From Methanospirillum lacunae (GTDB lineage: Archaea > Halobacteriota > Methanomicrobia > Methanomicrobiales > Methanospirillaceae): a stretch of 64,000 bases of DNA. Positions 1 through 7,312 of this stretch are shown here, piece by piece (position 1 is the first letter of the stretch; the number at the start of each line of letters is the position of its first letter). Position numbers and translations under genes: made by a program. The stretch covers positions 310,001 through 374,000 of the forward strand of contig NZ_QGMY01000008.1 of NCBI RefSeq assembly GCF_003173355.1, in the 5' to 3' direction. Under the pieces are notes generated by a model. That model was not told the DNA's origin. It worked only from the letters and a program-made list of their open reading frames with translations, and did no database searches.

Positions 1-1321
1 TCTCAACTGGAATGATTTCACCATCATGTCTTCGATGAACAGATCTGACCCTGAAGGTTTCTTCTTCCTCTCTCTGAATCTCCCACATCGTCTGCCAGAT
101 TTCTGTGCTGATCTCTGGATTAATGTCAAAGACAGTGATCTGCTGAATCTCCTCAAGTGAATATCCAAGCAATTTACATGCGGTCTCATTTGCCCGATAC
201 ACTGCTCCAGTGCGATCAAAAAGGAGTATTGAGTCGGATGCCTGGTCAAAGACAAACCTGATGATTAAAAGTTCTCTTTCCAGCTTTTCCCGTCGCGTCA
301 TCTCTGCCATCAGGTCCTGATTTGCTGCCCTCATTTCCCGTGTTCTCTGTTTAATTACAGCTTCGAAGTTGGCATGGTAGATCTGCAGTTGTTCTTCAAG
401 GTGTTTGCGCTCTGAAATGTCTGTACCAATTGCCTGGATACTTCCAAGTATTCCATCACTTGTGAATATCCCCCTGTACTGCCACTCTTCCCATGCTACC
501 ATCCCGTCAGCCTGTATCGTTTTAAATGCAATCTTTGCAATCGAGTTTTTTGGTGTCAGATCAGCTCGTAGCCTTGTGAGTCTCTCAAGATCTTCATGTG
601 AGATAACGGGTTCATAGGGGAATCCTACTAGTTCATTCCTTTCTCTCTCCATCCTCCTGCAGAACGCATTATTGACATAGGTGAGTATTCCGTCAGGACG
701 TGATCTGAAGATGAACTCGTTCTGGTCTGCTGATAGGGTTTCAGCCTCTTTTCTATAGATTTCAGCCTGGTGGAGAGCTTCTTTCATTCTTGTCTCATCC
801 TTGAGGATGATTGCACATCCAGGACGCCCGTCATCACAGACCACGGGAATAATCGATATATCAAGCCACCGGTCAATACTTCTGACCCTTATGGTGAGAT
901 CAAGGTTGTCTTTCTGCCCCTGAACTGCTCGTTTGACTCTGAAGATCATATCGTTTTGCATGAGAAGGCTCAAACTGGGATCAGTGATCTGTTTACCTGT
1001 AGGATCGTCAGATAATCCGATGATCTCACAAAAACCGTTTCTGATAGCTCCCACGACCATCCGGCAGGTGATGAGAATGTAGGGATCACGTGTGCACACA
1101 GCAAGGGCTGAAGAGGGAATCCTATTTGAAAGATGGTATACTTTGGCTGTGCTCACAATCCGAAGATCTACTTCTCCTTTCATCTGCAGTCCGTCGAGGT
1201 ACTTAGCCACCGTTGTCCGGTGTATCCCAAGCACCTGCGAGATGTCGGTAATGGACATTCCACGTGGATGCTCTGCGAGTTGTTCCTTGATTCGCCTGAG
1301 TTCTTCAAGATCTCCGATCAT
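1..1321 (-). CDS. HTH and multi-PAS sensor/regulator protein (C-terminus beyond window edge)
   Basis: About 440 residues are readable on the minus strand from an ATG at 1321, preceded by a GGTGA ribosome site; the gene runs off the left edge. Residues about 8-60 form a winged-helix-like HTH (MSITDISQVLGIHRTTVAKY). They are followed by three PAS-like blocks at roughly 75-180, 190-310 and 350-440, with a charged coiled-coil linker near 315-350. This order is typical of methanogen PAS regulators that bind DNA through an N-terminal HTH; a histidine-kinase or output domain could lie beyond the edge. It is divergent from the acetyl-CoA synthetase operon and the shared intergenic region contains a 13-nt inverted repeat, so control of that operon is plausible but inferred. 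The signal sensed is unknown. Confidence 0.85.
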   Translation of the reverse strand, partial: MIGDLEELRRIKEQLAEHPRGMSITDISQVLGIHRTTVAKYLDGLQMKGEVDLRIVSTAKVYHLSNRIPSSALAVCTRDPYILITCRMVVGAIRNGFCEIIGLSDDPTGKQITDPSLSLLMQNDMIFRVKRAVQGQKDNLDLTIRVRSIDRWLDISIIPVVCDDGRPGCAIILKDETRMKEALHQAEIYRKEAETLSADQNEFIFRSRPDGILTYVNNAFCRRMERERNELVGFPYEPVISHEDLERLTRLRADLTPKNSIAKIAFKTIQADGMVAWEEWQYRGIFTSDGILGSIQAIGTDISERKHLEEQLQIYHANFEAVIKQRTREMRAANQDLMAEMTRREKLERELLIIRFVFDQASDSILLFDRTGAVYRANETACKLLGYSLEEIQQITVFDINPEISTEIWQTMWEIQREEEETFRVRSVHRRHDGEIIPVE

Positions 1322-1351
1322 CTTCCCTTCACCTCAATCAAATGTCCTTCT

Positions 1352-1519
1352 CATATGTCGTACATATTATACTATCATATTACTAATTAAACTGAAGTGA
1401 TCCATCTATTAGGTTTGACTCTCTTTTTGGAATTAAATTTTTGGGCCAATTGGCTCTCTAATTTATAAAAAGGATGAATTTCTGTCGAATAATTTCATTA
1501 CAAATATGTACGACAGATG
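1352..1519. promoter_or_regulatory. Divergent promoter region with an inverted 13-nt operator-like repeat
   Basis: The 13-mer AATATGTACGACA occurs on the plus strand at 1503-1515 and as its exact reverse complement at 1356-1368; the similarity extends to 16 of 17 positions. Each copy sits at or just downstream of a TATA-like box: TTTATAAAA at 1462-1470 for the rightward operon, and TATAATA on the minus strand at 1371-1365 for the leftward PAS gene. That placement suits a repressor or autoregulator. Assigning it to the adjacent HTH-PAS protein is inference. Confidence 0.5.
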
Positions 1520-1563
1520 CAACTCATTAAATATGGGGGTGTATAACTCCTGATCAGATGCTG

Positions 1564-1635
1564 CGTACACCTCAAATGGTGTACGTGGATCACCCTGTCC
1601 TTTGGTTGTACCAGACTTTGGTCAGAACAACAGGG
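1564..1635 (+). promoter_or_regulatory. Structured leader upstream of acetyl-CoA synthetase
   Basis: CGTACACC (1564-1571) and GGTGTACG (1578-1585) form a perfect 8-bp hairpin with a 6-nt loop. CCCTGT (1593-1598) can pair with ACAGGG (1630-1635) around a smaller TGGT/ACCA hairpin. With the TATA box near 1462 the mRNA leader would be about 170 nt, unusually long for an archaeal gene. It may be a regulatory leader or a binding site; it matches no riboswitch class I recognise. Confidence 0.35.
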
Positions 1636-1670
1636 ACATTCTTAACGATTAATCATGAAGGAGACATGTC

Positions 1671-3560
1671 ATGGCTGAAGACTTTGAAGTAAAGCTTGAG
1701 AAGAAAGCCTACATTCCTGCCCCTCACTACCTTGCAAATTCTGCGCTGGGTAATTACAAAGAGGCTTATAACAAGTTCACATCAGATCCGGATGGATTCT
1801 GGGATGAAAAAGCACGTGAACTGAAATGGATGCGCCCGTGGGAGAAGGTTAGGGAATGGAATCATCCGTATGCCCGCTGGTTTACTAGTGCCAAGCTGAA
1901 CATCACCGAGAACTGCCTGGATCGTCATGTGAACAATGGACGACGTAACAAACTCGCCATCATCTGGAGAGGTGAAGATGGAAGAGAAGAAGTCCTGACG
2001 TACAGGCAGCTGTACCGCTCTGTTATGAGGTTTGCAAACGCCCTGAAAAGTCTGGGGGTACAGAAGGGTGATCGCATCTGTTTCTATATGCCCTTTGTTC
2101 CAGAGCATGTGGTAGCAATACTGGCTTGTGCAAGGATCGGTGCTATCCACTCGATCGTCTATGCAGGGTTCGGAGCAGAAGCACTCCACTCTAGGATACG
2201 TGATGCTAATGCCAAGATTGTTATAACGGCCGATGTTGGTAAACGAAGAGGAAAGACGATCCCTCTCAAAAGTATTGTTGATGATGCTGTTCGCAATGCC
2301 CCCAGCGTTGAGAAGGTTATCGTGCTCTGCCGGGAGAAATGCCCACTGGAGTTGTACTCAGAATTAGAGGTTGATTTCTATGGGATCCAGGAAGGGATGT
2401 CGGATGAGTGTCCCGCTGAAGAGATGGATGCTGAAGATCCCCTTTTCATCCTTTATACAAGTGGGACCACTGGATCTGCCAAAGGGATTGTCCACGCATG
2501 TGGTGGGTACATGGTTGGAACCCATTACACCTGCAAGTACATCTTTGACATCAAGGAGAACGATGTCTACTGGTGCTCAGCTGATCCAGGCTGGATCACG
2601 GGGCACAGTTACATCGTTTACGGCCCGCTCTCAGTCGGTGCTACTGTTGTTATCACTGAAACAACGCCCGATTATCCTGATTACGGTGTCTGGTGGAGTA
2701 TCATCGAAGAATTTGGCGTATCGATCTTCTACACTGCTCCGACTGCAATCAGGATGTTTATGCGGGTAGGCGAAGAGTGGCCTAACAAGTATGACCTAAG
2801 TTCGCTCAGAATCATTGGTTCGGTCGGTGAACCCCTCAACCCTGAAGCCTTCGAATGGTACTATCGGGTTATCGGAAAGAACCGGTGCCCGATTCTGGAT
2901 ACCTGGTGGCAGACTGAAACTGGAATGCATATGATCACAACACCACTTGGAATGCCGATGAAACCGGGTTTCGCCGGGGTTCCAATTCCTGGAGTGTTTG
3001 CCGATGTGGTTGACAAGGATGGAAACCCGGTACCTGCTGGCCAGGGTGGTCTGTTGGTCATCAAGGGACCCTGGCCGTCGATGATGAGAACCGTGTATAA
3101 TAATGATGAGCGGTACCGGAAGTACTGGACCCAGATCAAGGATTATTATACAGTCGGCGATCTCGCGGTTAAGGATGATGACGGATACATTATGATCCTG
3201 GGGCGTTCTGATGACATTATCATCGTTGCAGGTCACAATCTCGGTACTGCAGAGGTGGAGTCTGCCCTTGTAGAGCACGAGGCTGTCGCAGAAGCAGCGG
3301 TTATCGGTGTTCCAGACGATATCAAGGGCCAGGCAGTCAAGGCATTCGTGACACTAGTCCAGGGATATGAGCCCAGTCAGAAGCTTGTGTCTGAACTGAC
3401 ATACCACGTGAGGATGAGTATCGGGCCAATAGCCATGCCAAATGCGATCGAGTTCATGGATAAATTGCCGAAGACAAGGAGTGGGAAGATCATGCGACGG
3501 CTTCTCAAGGCAAAAGAGATGGGCATAGATCCAGGGGATATTTCAACACTGGAAGAATAG
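1671..3560 (+). CDS. acs: Acetyl-CoA synthetase (AMP-forming)
   Basis: This is a 629-residue cytoplasmic ligase making acetyl-CoA from acetate, ATP and CoA through an acetyl-adenylate. The AMP-binding signature YTSGTTGSAKG lies near residues 261-271. The motif around DTWWQTETG and the C-terminal PKTRSGKIMRR, with its conserved catalytic lysine near 606, are both present. Length and an N-terminus that reads straight into the family's opening domain support full-length Acs. The ATG at 1671 follows AAGGAG at good spacing. Two genes behind it encode a DUF485-like membrane fusion and an ActP-like symporter, mirroring the bacterial acs-yjcH-actP operon. The likely role is uptake and activation of acetate as a carbon source; propionate activation is possible. 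Confidence 0.95.
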   Translation: MAEDFEVKLEKKAYIPAPHYLANSALGNYKEAYNKFTSDPDGFWDEKARELKWMRPWEKVREWNHPYARWFTSAKLNITENCLDRHVNNGRRNKLAIIWRGEDGREEVLTYRQLYRSVMRFANALKSLGVQKGDRICFYMPFVPEHVVAILACARIGAIHSIVYAGFGAEALHSRIRDANAKIVITADVGKRRGKTIPLKSIVDDAVRNAPSVEKVIVLCREKCPLELYSELEVDFYGIQEGMSDECPAEEMDAEDPLFILYTSGTTGSAKGIVHACGGYMVGTHYTCKYIFDIKENDVYWCSADPGWITGHSYIVYGPLSVGATVVITETTPDYPDYGVWWSIIEEFGVSIFYTAPTAIRMFMRVGEEWPNKYDLSSLRIIGSVGEPLNPEAFEWYYRVIGKNRCPILDTWWQTETGMHMITTPLGMPMKPGFAGVPIPGVFADVVDKDGNPVPAGQGGLLVIKGPWPSMMRTVYNNDERYRKYWTQIKDYYTVGDLAVKDDDGYIMILGRSDDIIIVAGHNLGTAEVESALVEHEAVAEAAVIGVPDDIKGQAVKAFVTLVQGYEPSQKLVSELTYHVRMSIGPIAMPNAIEFMDKLPKTRSGKIMRRLLKAKEMGIDPGDISTLEE

Positions 3561-3573
3561 AGAGACAGATTCC

Positions 3574-4332
3574 ATGACTGAAAAAGGATTGCATGGACAG
3601 GGGAAATCAAAATATGATCCAATTGTTCTCGCAACTGATGGTTCAGCTTCAGCACTAGCAGCAACGATAAGAGCAATAAATCATGCAAAACGGGAAGGAA
3701 AGATGGTGCATGTCATCACCGTCTCCGGTCCTTCCCCCCTTGTTGGGGTTGAAAAACTGGCAGAAGATTATGCAGTTGGCAGAACCTGCAAGGTTGATGG
3801 AGTCTGGTTTGCTGAAAATTACGCTGACGAGCAGGATGTTCAGATAACCGTTATCAGAAGGGATGGCCCGATAGCCGGAGTCATCGTCGGGTATGCTTCT
3901 GAGGTTGGAGCCGATCTCATCGCGATGGGGAGTTCAAATCTCCATGGTGTAGCAGGGTTCATGCTTGGTGATGTATCTGAAGCTGTACTCCGGTTATCTG
4001 GATGTACTGTCTGGGCAGTTAAACCCACACGAGAGGAGATGGAAAGGGTTGTTCAAAAGGTAAAAAAGTATGTTAAACCAATCAAAACGGAAAAATCTGT
4101 TGATCTGATACCCGATAAGAAACTTTGGAATATTGGAATGATCATGTTTACCCTCTATGTGGTTGCTTATGCTGTCTTTACAGTAGTTGGAACCTTTATG
4201 AGAGATATTCTTTCAATGAGGGTATTTGGTCTCAATCTCGCGATATTATCAGGAATGGGTATCATAATCGCTGCAATAGTAATTGCCCTTGCATACAACT
4301 GGTACGCCGGGACCAGGGCAGTTCTGGTATAG
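3574..4332 (+). CDS. Universal stress protein domain fused to a DUF485-like membrane domain
   Basis: This 252-residue protein joins two modules. Residues about 14-150 are a UspA-type nucleotide-binding fold, with the family's GSSNLHGVAG...LGDVSEAV motif. Residues about 180-240 hold two transmembrane helices (LYVVAYAVFTVVGTF and LSGMGIIIAAIVIALAYNWYAG) resembling YjcH/DUF485, the small partner of acetate permease. It lies 13 nt after acs and 12 nt before the symporter, the position occupied by a free-standing yjcH in bacteria. The USP part should face the cytoplasm. I infer that it senses ATP or energy state and modulates the symporter; this is not demonstrated. The DUF485 assignment rests on position, topology and residue pattern rather than a profile search. 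Confidence 0.75.
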   Translation: MTEKGLHGQGKSKYDPIVLATDGSASALAATIRAINHAKREGKMVHVITVSGPSPLVGVEKLAEDYAVGRTCKVDGVWFAENYADEQDVQITVIRRDGPIAGVIVGYASEVGADLIAMGSSNLHGVAGFMLGDVSEAVLRLSGCTVWAVKPTREEMERVVQKVKKYVKPIKTEKSVDLIPDKKLWNIGMIMFTLYVVAYAVFTVVGTFMRDILSMRVFGLNLAILSGMGIIIAAIVIALAYNWYAGTRAVLV

Positions 4333-4344
4333 AGGAGGGAGATA

Positions 4345-5853
4345 ATGGATTATAGTTTCAAACCACTCGCATTCACAATATTTGTGCTCATCACCCTGTC
4401 TACCCTTGCTCTCTCATTCTATGCAGCAAGGCGTGTTAGGACAGCAAGTCACTTTTATACTGCAGGAGGAGGCGTAAAGTGGTTTGTCAATGGCATTGCA
4501 TTTGCTGGAGATTACCTCTCGGCTGCCTCGTTCCTGGGTATCGCAGGAATGATCGCCTTCTCTGGATTTGATGGGTTTATGTACTCGATCGGATTTTTGG
4601 CTGGGTGGATTGTTGCCCTGTTGATTATCGCGGAACCACTTCGCAAGATCGGGAAGTTTACCTTCGGTGATGCCCTGGCCTGGAGGTTTGCAAGTAAGAA
4701 GATACGACTATGTGCTGCTCTTTCGGCATTGGTAGTTAGTATTTTTTACCTGATTCCTCAGATGGTTGGGGCCGGATCAATAATCCAGCCGCTCATTGGT
4801 CTTCCATATGAGGCTGGGGTCATCATCGTCGGTGCTGTTGTGATCCTGATTGTAGCAACAGCAGGTATGGTCTCAACAACCTATGTGCAGTTCATCAAGG
4901 GATTTCTCCTGTTGATTGCAGCCGGAGCCCTAACGGTTGGGGTACTTGCCGTAGCAGGAATGGGGCCATTAGAGTTTATCTCAACAGTCCTGAATAGTCC
5001 GGCGATCACGGTACCGGCAAGCAATGGAACAGTAACAGGTGATGTATTCATGACTCCGGGAATGAAGTTTAAAAATCCTCTCGACTTCGCCTCCCTGGCT
5101 CTTGGGCTGATCCTTGGGACTGCTGCATTGCCGCATATCCTGATCAGGTATTTCACTGTTCCAACCCCTGCAGACGCACGGAAATCTACCGTAGTAGCCA
5201 TTATTGCCATCGGGGTATTCTATGTCCTGACCCTGTTCCTGGGTCTTGGTGCTAATTACTTCATGACGGTGGATCCAAAGAACTCAAACCTCTCTGCTCC
5301 GCTTCTTGCAGAGTTTATCGGAGGGGAATGGTTCTTTGCGATCATCGCATCAATCGCGTTTGCAACCATCCTTGGAACTGTATCCGGGTTAATCATCGCG
5401 GCTGCGGGCGCAATTGCCCACGATATCTATACTGAAGTGATGGGGAGGAGATCTGATGACAAGAAAGCACTTCGGATATCCAAACTAACGGCGGTGACAG
5501 TTGGGGTGATTGCCATCATTCTGGGTATCATTTCCAAAGGACAGAATGTAGCCTTCCTTGTAGGGCTGGCCTTTGCCATAGCAGCATCAGCAAACATCCC
5601 TGCTCTGATATGCACGCTTTTCTGGAAGCGTAGCACCGAGCGGGGGATCATAGCTGGGATCCTGACCGGTTTACTACTCTCCGTCAGTTTAATCCTGATA
5701 AGTCCGACAGTAATGGGAAAAGCCGCGCTTTTTCCGCTTGAAAATCCCGGGATTATATCTATTCCGCTGGGTTTCCTGGTAACGATTCTGGTATCATTAA
5801 CAGGGAAAGAGAAAAAGAGACCAACCGGGATAGAGAACCCGGCTTCAATGTAA
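4345..5853 (+). CDS. actP: Sodium:solute symporter, ActP-like (probable acetate permease)
   Basis: The protein has 502 residues with about thirteen hydrophobic helices. Its SSS-family pattern includes the N-terminal YTAGGGVKWFVNGIAFAGDYLSAASFLG stretch (residues about 39-66), GMVSTTYVQFIKG near 174-186 and the LSAPLLAEFIGGEWFFAIIASIAFATILGTVSG segment in the second half. These match ActP-type cation/acetate symporters better than proline or pantothenate carriers. The ATG at 4345 follows GAGGGAG. As the third gene of the acs operon it probably imports acetate or another short carboxylate with a sodium ion. The substrate assignment rests on context. Confidence 0.88.
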   Translation: MDYSFKPLAFTIFVLITLSTLALSFYAARRVRTASHFYTAGGGVKWFVNGIAFAGDYLSAASFLGIAGMIAFSGFDGFMYSIGFLAGWIVALLIIAEPLRKIGKFTFGDALAWRFASKKIRLCAALSALVVSIFYLIPQMVGAGSIIQPLIGLPYEAGVIIVGAVVILIVATAGMVSTTYVQFIKGFLLLIAAGALTVGVLAVAGMGPLEFISTVLNSPAITVPASNGTVTGDVFMTPGMKFKNPLDFASLALGLILGTAALPHILIRYFTVPTPADARKSTVVAIIAIGVFYVLTLFLGLGANYFMTVDPKNSNLSAPLLAEFIGGEWFFAIIASIAFATILGTVSGLIIAAAGAIAHDIYTEVMGRRSDDKKALRISKLTAVTVGVIAIILGIISKGQNVAFLVGLAFAIAASANIPALICTLFWKRSTERGIIAGILTGLLLSVSLILISPTVMGKAALFPLENPGIISIPLGFLVTILVSLTGKEKKRPTGIENPASM

Positions 5854-5951
5854 TTTTTTCATAGATATTTATCTGGTTGTTCCTGCAATGTGTACTAATA
5901 TCTCCGGTTAAATCATGATTCAAACCGGACTTATTGGGTATATCTGATATT

Positions 5952-6191
5952 ATGTCTGAAATATGTGATGGAAAGAGCCGTGGATCGATCCACTCCGGTC
6001 TCTGTGTTGATATTATTCAAAAACAGGATCAACGATCCGGAAAGAAGACGCGTGGGGTGGTGAGTGAGATCCTGACTGGCTCGTCTTTTCATCCTCACGG
6101 CATCAAGGTGAGACTCAAAGATGGCACAGTCGGTAGGGTTTGCACAATAATTCAGGAAGAAACCTTTTCACTCAATCAGGCGCAGGATTAA
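5952..6191 (+). CDS. YwbE-like small protein (DUF2196 type)
   Basis: This 79-residue basic protein carries the family core: SGLCVDIIQKQDQRSGKKTRGVVSEILT followed by SSFHPHGIKVRLKDGTVGRV. YwbE homologues are small single-domain proteins of unknown function with a beta-rich, possibly nucleic-acid-binding fold. I chose the ATG at 5952; a TTG at 5934 would add six residues, and neither has a clear Shine-Dalgarno. It stands alone downstream of the acetate operon with no terminator visible between. Confidence 0.8.
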   Translation: MSEICDGKSRGSIHSGLCVDIIQKQDQRSGKKTRGVVSEILTGSSFHPHGIKVRLKDGTVGRVCTIIQEETFSLNQAQD

Positions 6192-6453
6192 ACCAGCGTA
6201 CCTGATATATTCATCCATTTCCCCTATGATGTGTTAAAATCGAAAAACCGAAATTATCTTTTCCCTTCCAAAGCACTCTCTTTTCTCTGAAGGGACTGGA
6301 ATATGCGCGGAGTGACAATCCTCTTTTTAACATATTATATCGTAGCAGGATAGGGGAGATAACTTATCCATTTGCTCTCTGCCCTGACTTGATGCGCGAA
6401 ACCTGATATGATTGCAACTGTCAGATACATACTGGATATCTGGAACAGGAGGA

Positions 6454-7218
6454 ATGGCTGGTACGATCTGCCCGCGAATAGTTCTGATGTCATTCATGTG
6501 TCTGGTACTTGTCAGTACTGCCACTATTGGTGATGAGATCAGAGAGAAACCTAACAACACTACTCATGATGGTCCGATTCAAGTGATTCTTGATTCTGAT
6601 TCTCGTATGGTAGAGATTGGTGATGAGATCCTTCTCAAGGGAATTATTGATAAATCGCTGATTGGAGGTGCTCCGTCAGACGTGGTTATCCTAATTTCGG
6701 CTCCTGAAGGTAGTCTTGCTGACACTTTCATTTTGTCTTCTCCTGATCAGCATGGGAAATTTTCCTATAAACTTCCTGCAGATGTGGGTGGAACATGGGG
6801 ATTTGAGGCATTATATAATGGAGTTAATAGCCCCAAAATTATGGTTGATGCGGTCCCATCAACCAAAGCTGGAAAAACCACTCTTACTTTATCGGGATGG
6901 CCTGCATACCCCCGGGTCGGTGATGAAGTAGTCTTTAAAGGCAGGCTCACCGATTCATCTGGGAAAGGTGTGCCAAATAGGGAGATTGGATACCAGTCAG
7001 AATCATCAGGTAAAAAATTAGGATCTAATGAGAGTGGTCCTGATAATTCTAATTGGGATGTCCTGGGCTTCGGTCAGACTGATCAGATGGGGGAATATAA
7101 TTTTAAAATTCCGGTCGTTCAGGATGGTGCGATAAATGTACGGGTTCTCTTCAATGGCGATGGGCAATACACTCCATCCGAGAGCAAAATAATCAGTTTA
7201 ATAGTGAAAAATCCTTAA
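6454..7218 (+). CDS. Secreted protein with two Ig-like repeats
   Basis: The 254-residue product begins with a hydrophobic signal segment (residues about 8-26, ending STATIG). Two similar beta-rich repeats follow: about 40-135 (VEIGDEILLKGIIDKS ... KFSYKLPAD) and about 140-250 (PRVGDEVVFKGRLTDSSGKGVPNREI ... GEYNFKIPVV). The recurring GDE-(V/I)-x-KG and a YNF/FSY strand resemble the Ig-like or bacterial surface-repeat folds used in archaeal adhesins. No enzyme motif is present. The ATG at 6454 lies one base after AGGAGG, closer than usual, so a TTG at 6412 or an ATG a few codons later may be the true start. It is probably displayed on the cell surface; the ligand is unknown. Confidence 0.7.
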   Translation: MAGTICPRIVLMSFMCLVLVSTATIGDEIREKPNNTTHDGPIQVILDSDSRMVEIGDEILLKGIIDKSLIGGAPSDVVILISAPEGSLADTFILSSPDQHGKFSYKLPADVGGTWGFEALYNGVNSPKIMVDAVPSTKAGKTTLTLSGWPAYPRVGDEVVFKGRLTDSSGKGVPNREIGYQSESSGKKLGSNESGPDNSNWDVLGFGQTDQMGEYNFKIPVVQDGAINVRVLFNGDGQYTPSESKIISLIVKNP

Positions 7219-7284
7219 ATCACTTTTCTTGTATTGTTAAATTTGGCTACGTTATTTCTCATCTTGTGTGCCTGTTTGTTCTCA

Positions 7285-7299
7285 TTTTTCTGAGAAAAA
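7285..7299. terminator. Short hairpin between convergent genes
   Basis: TTTTTC (7285-7290) and GAAAAA (7294-7299) pair across a 3-nt loop between the ends of the Ig-like gene and copA. T-rich tracts on both strands suit a bidirectional terminator, but the stem is almost all A-T. Confidence 0.35.
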
Positions 7300-7312
7300 A
7301 GTAATTAGTAAG

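Noticed and set aside
405-1400. Plus-strand open frames over the left-edge region
   Set aside because: They are shadows of the minus-strand HTH-PAS gene, which has the ribosome site and domain structure.
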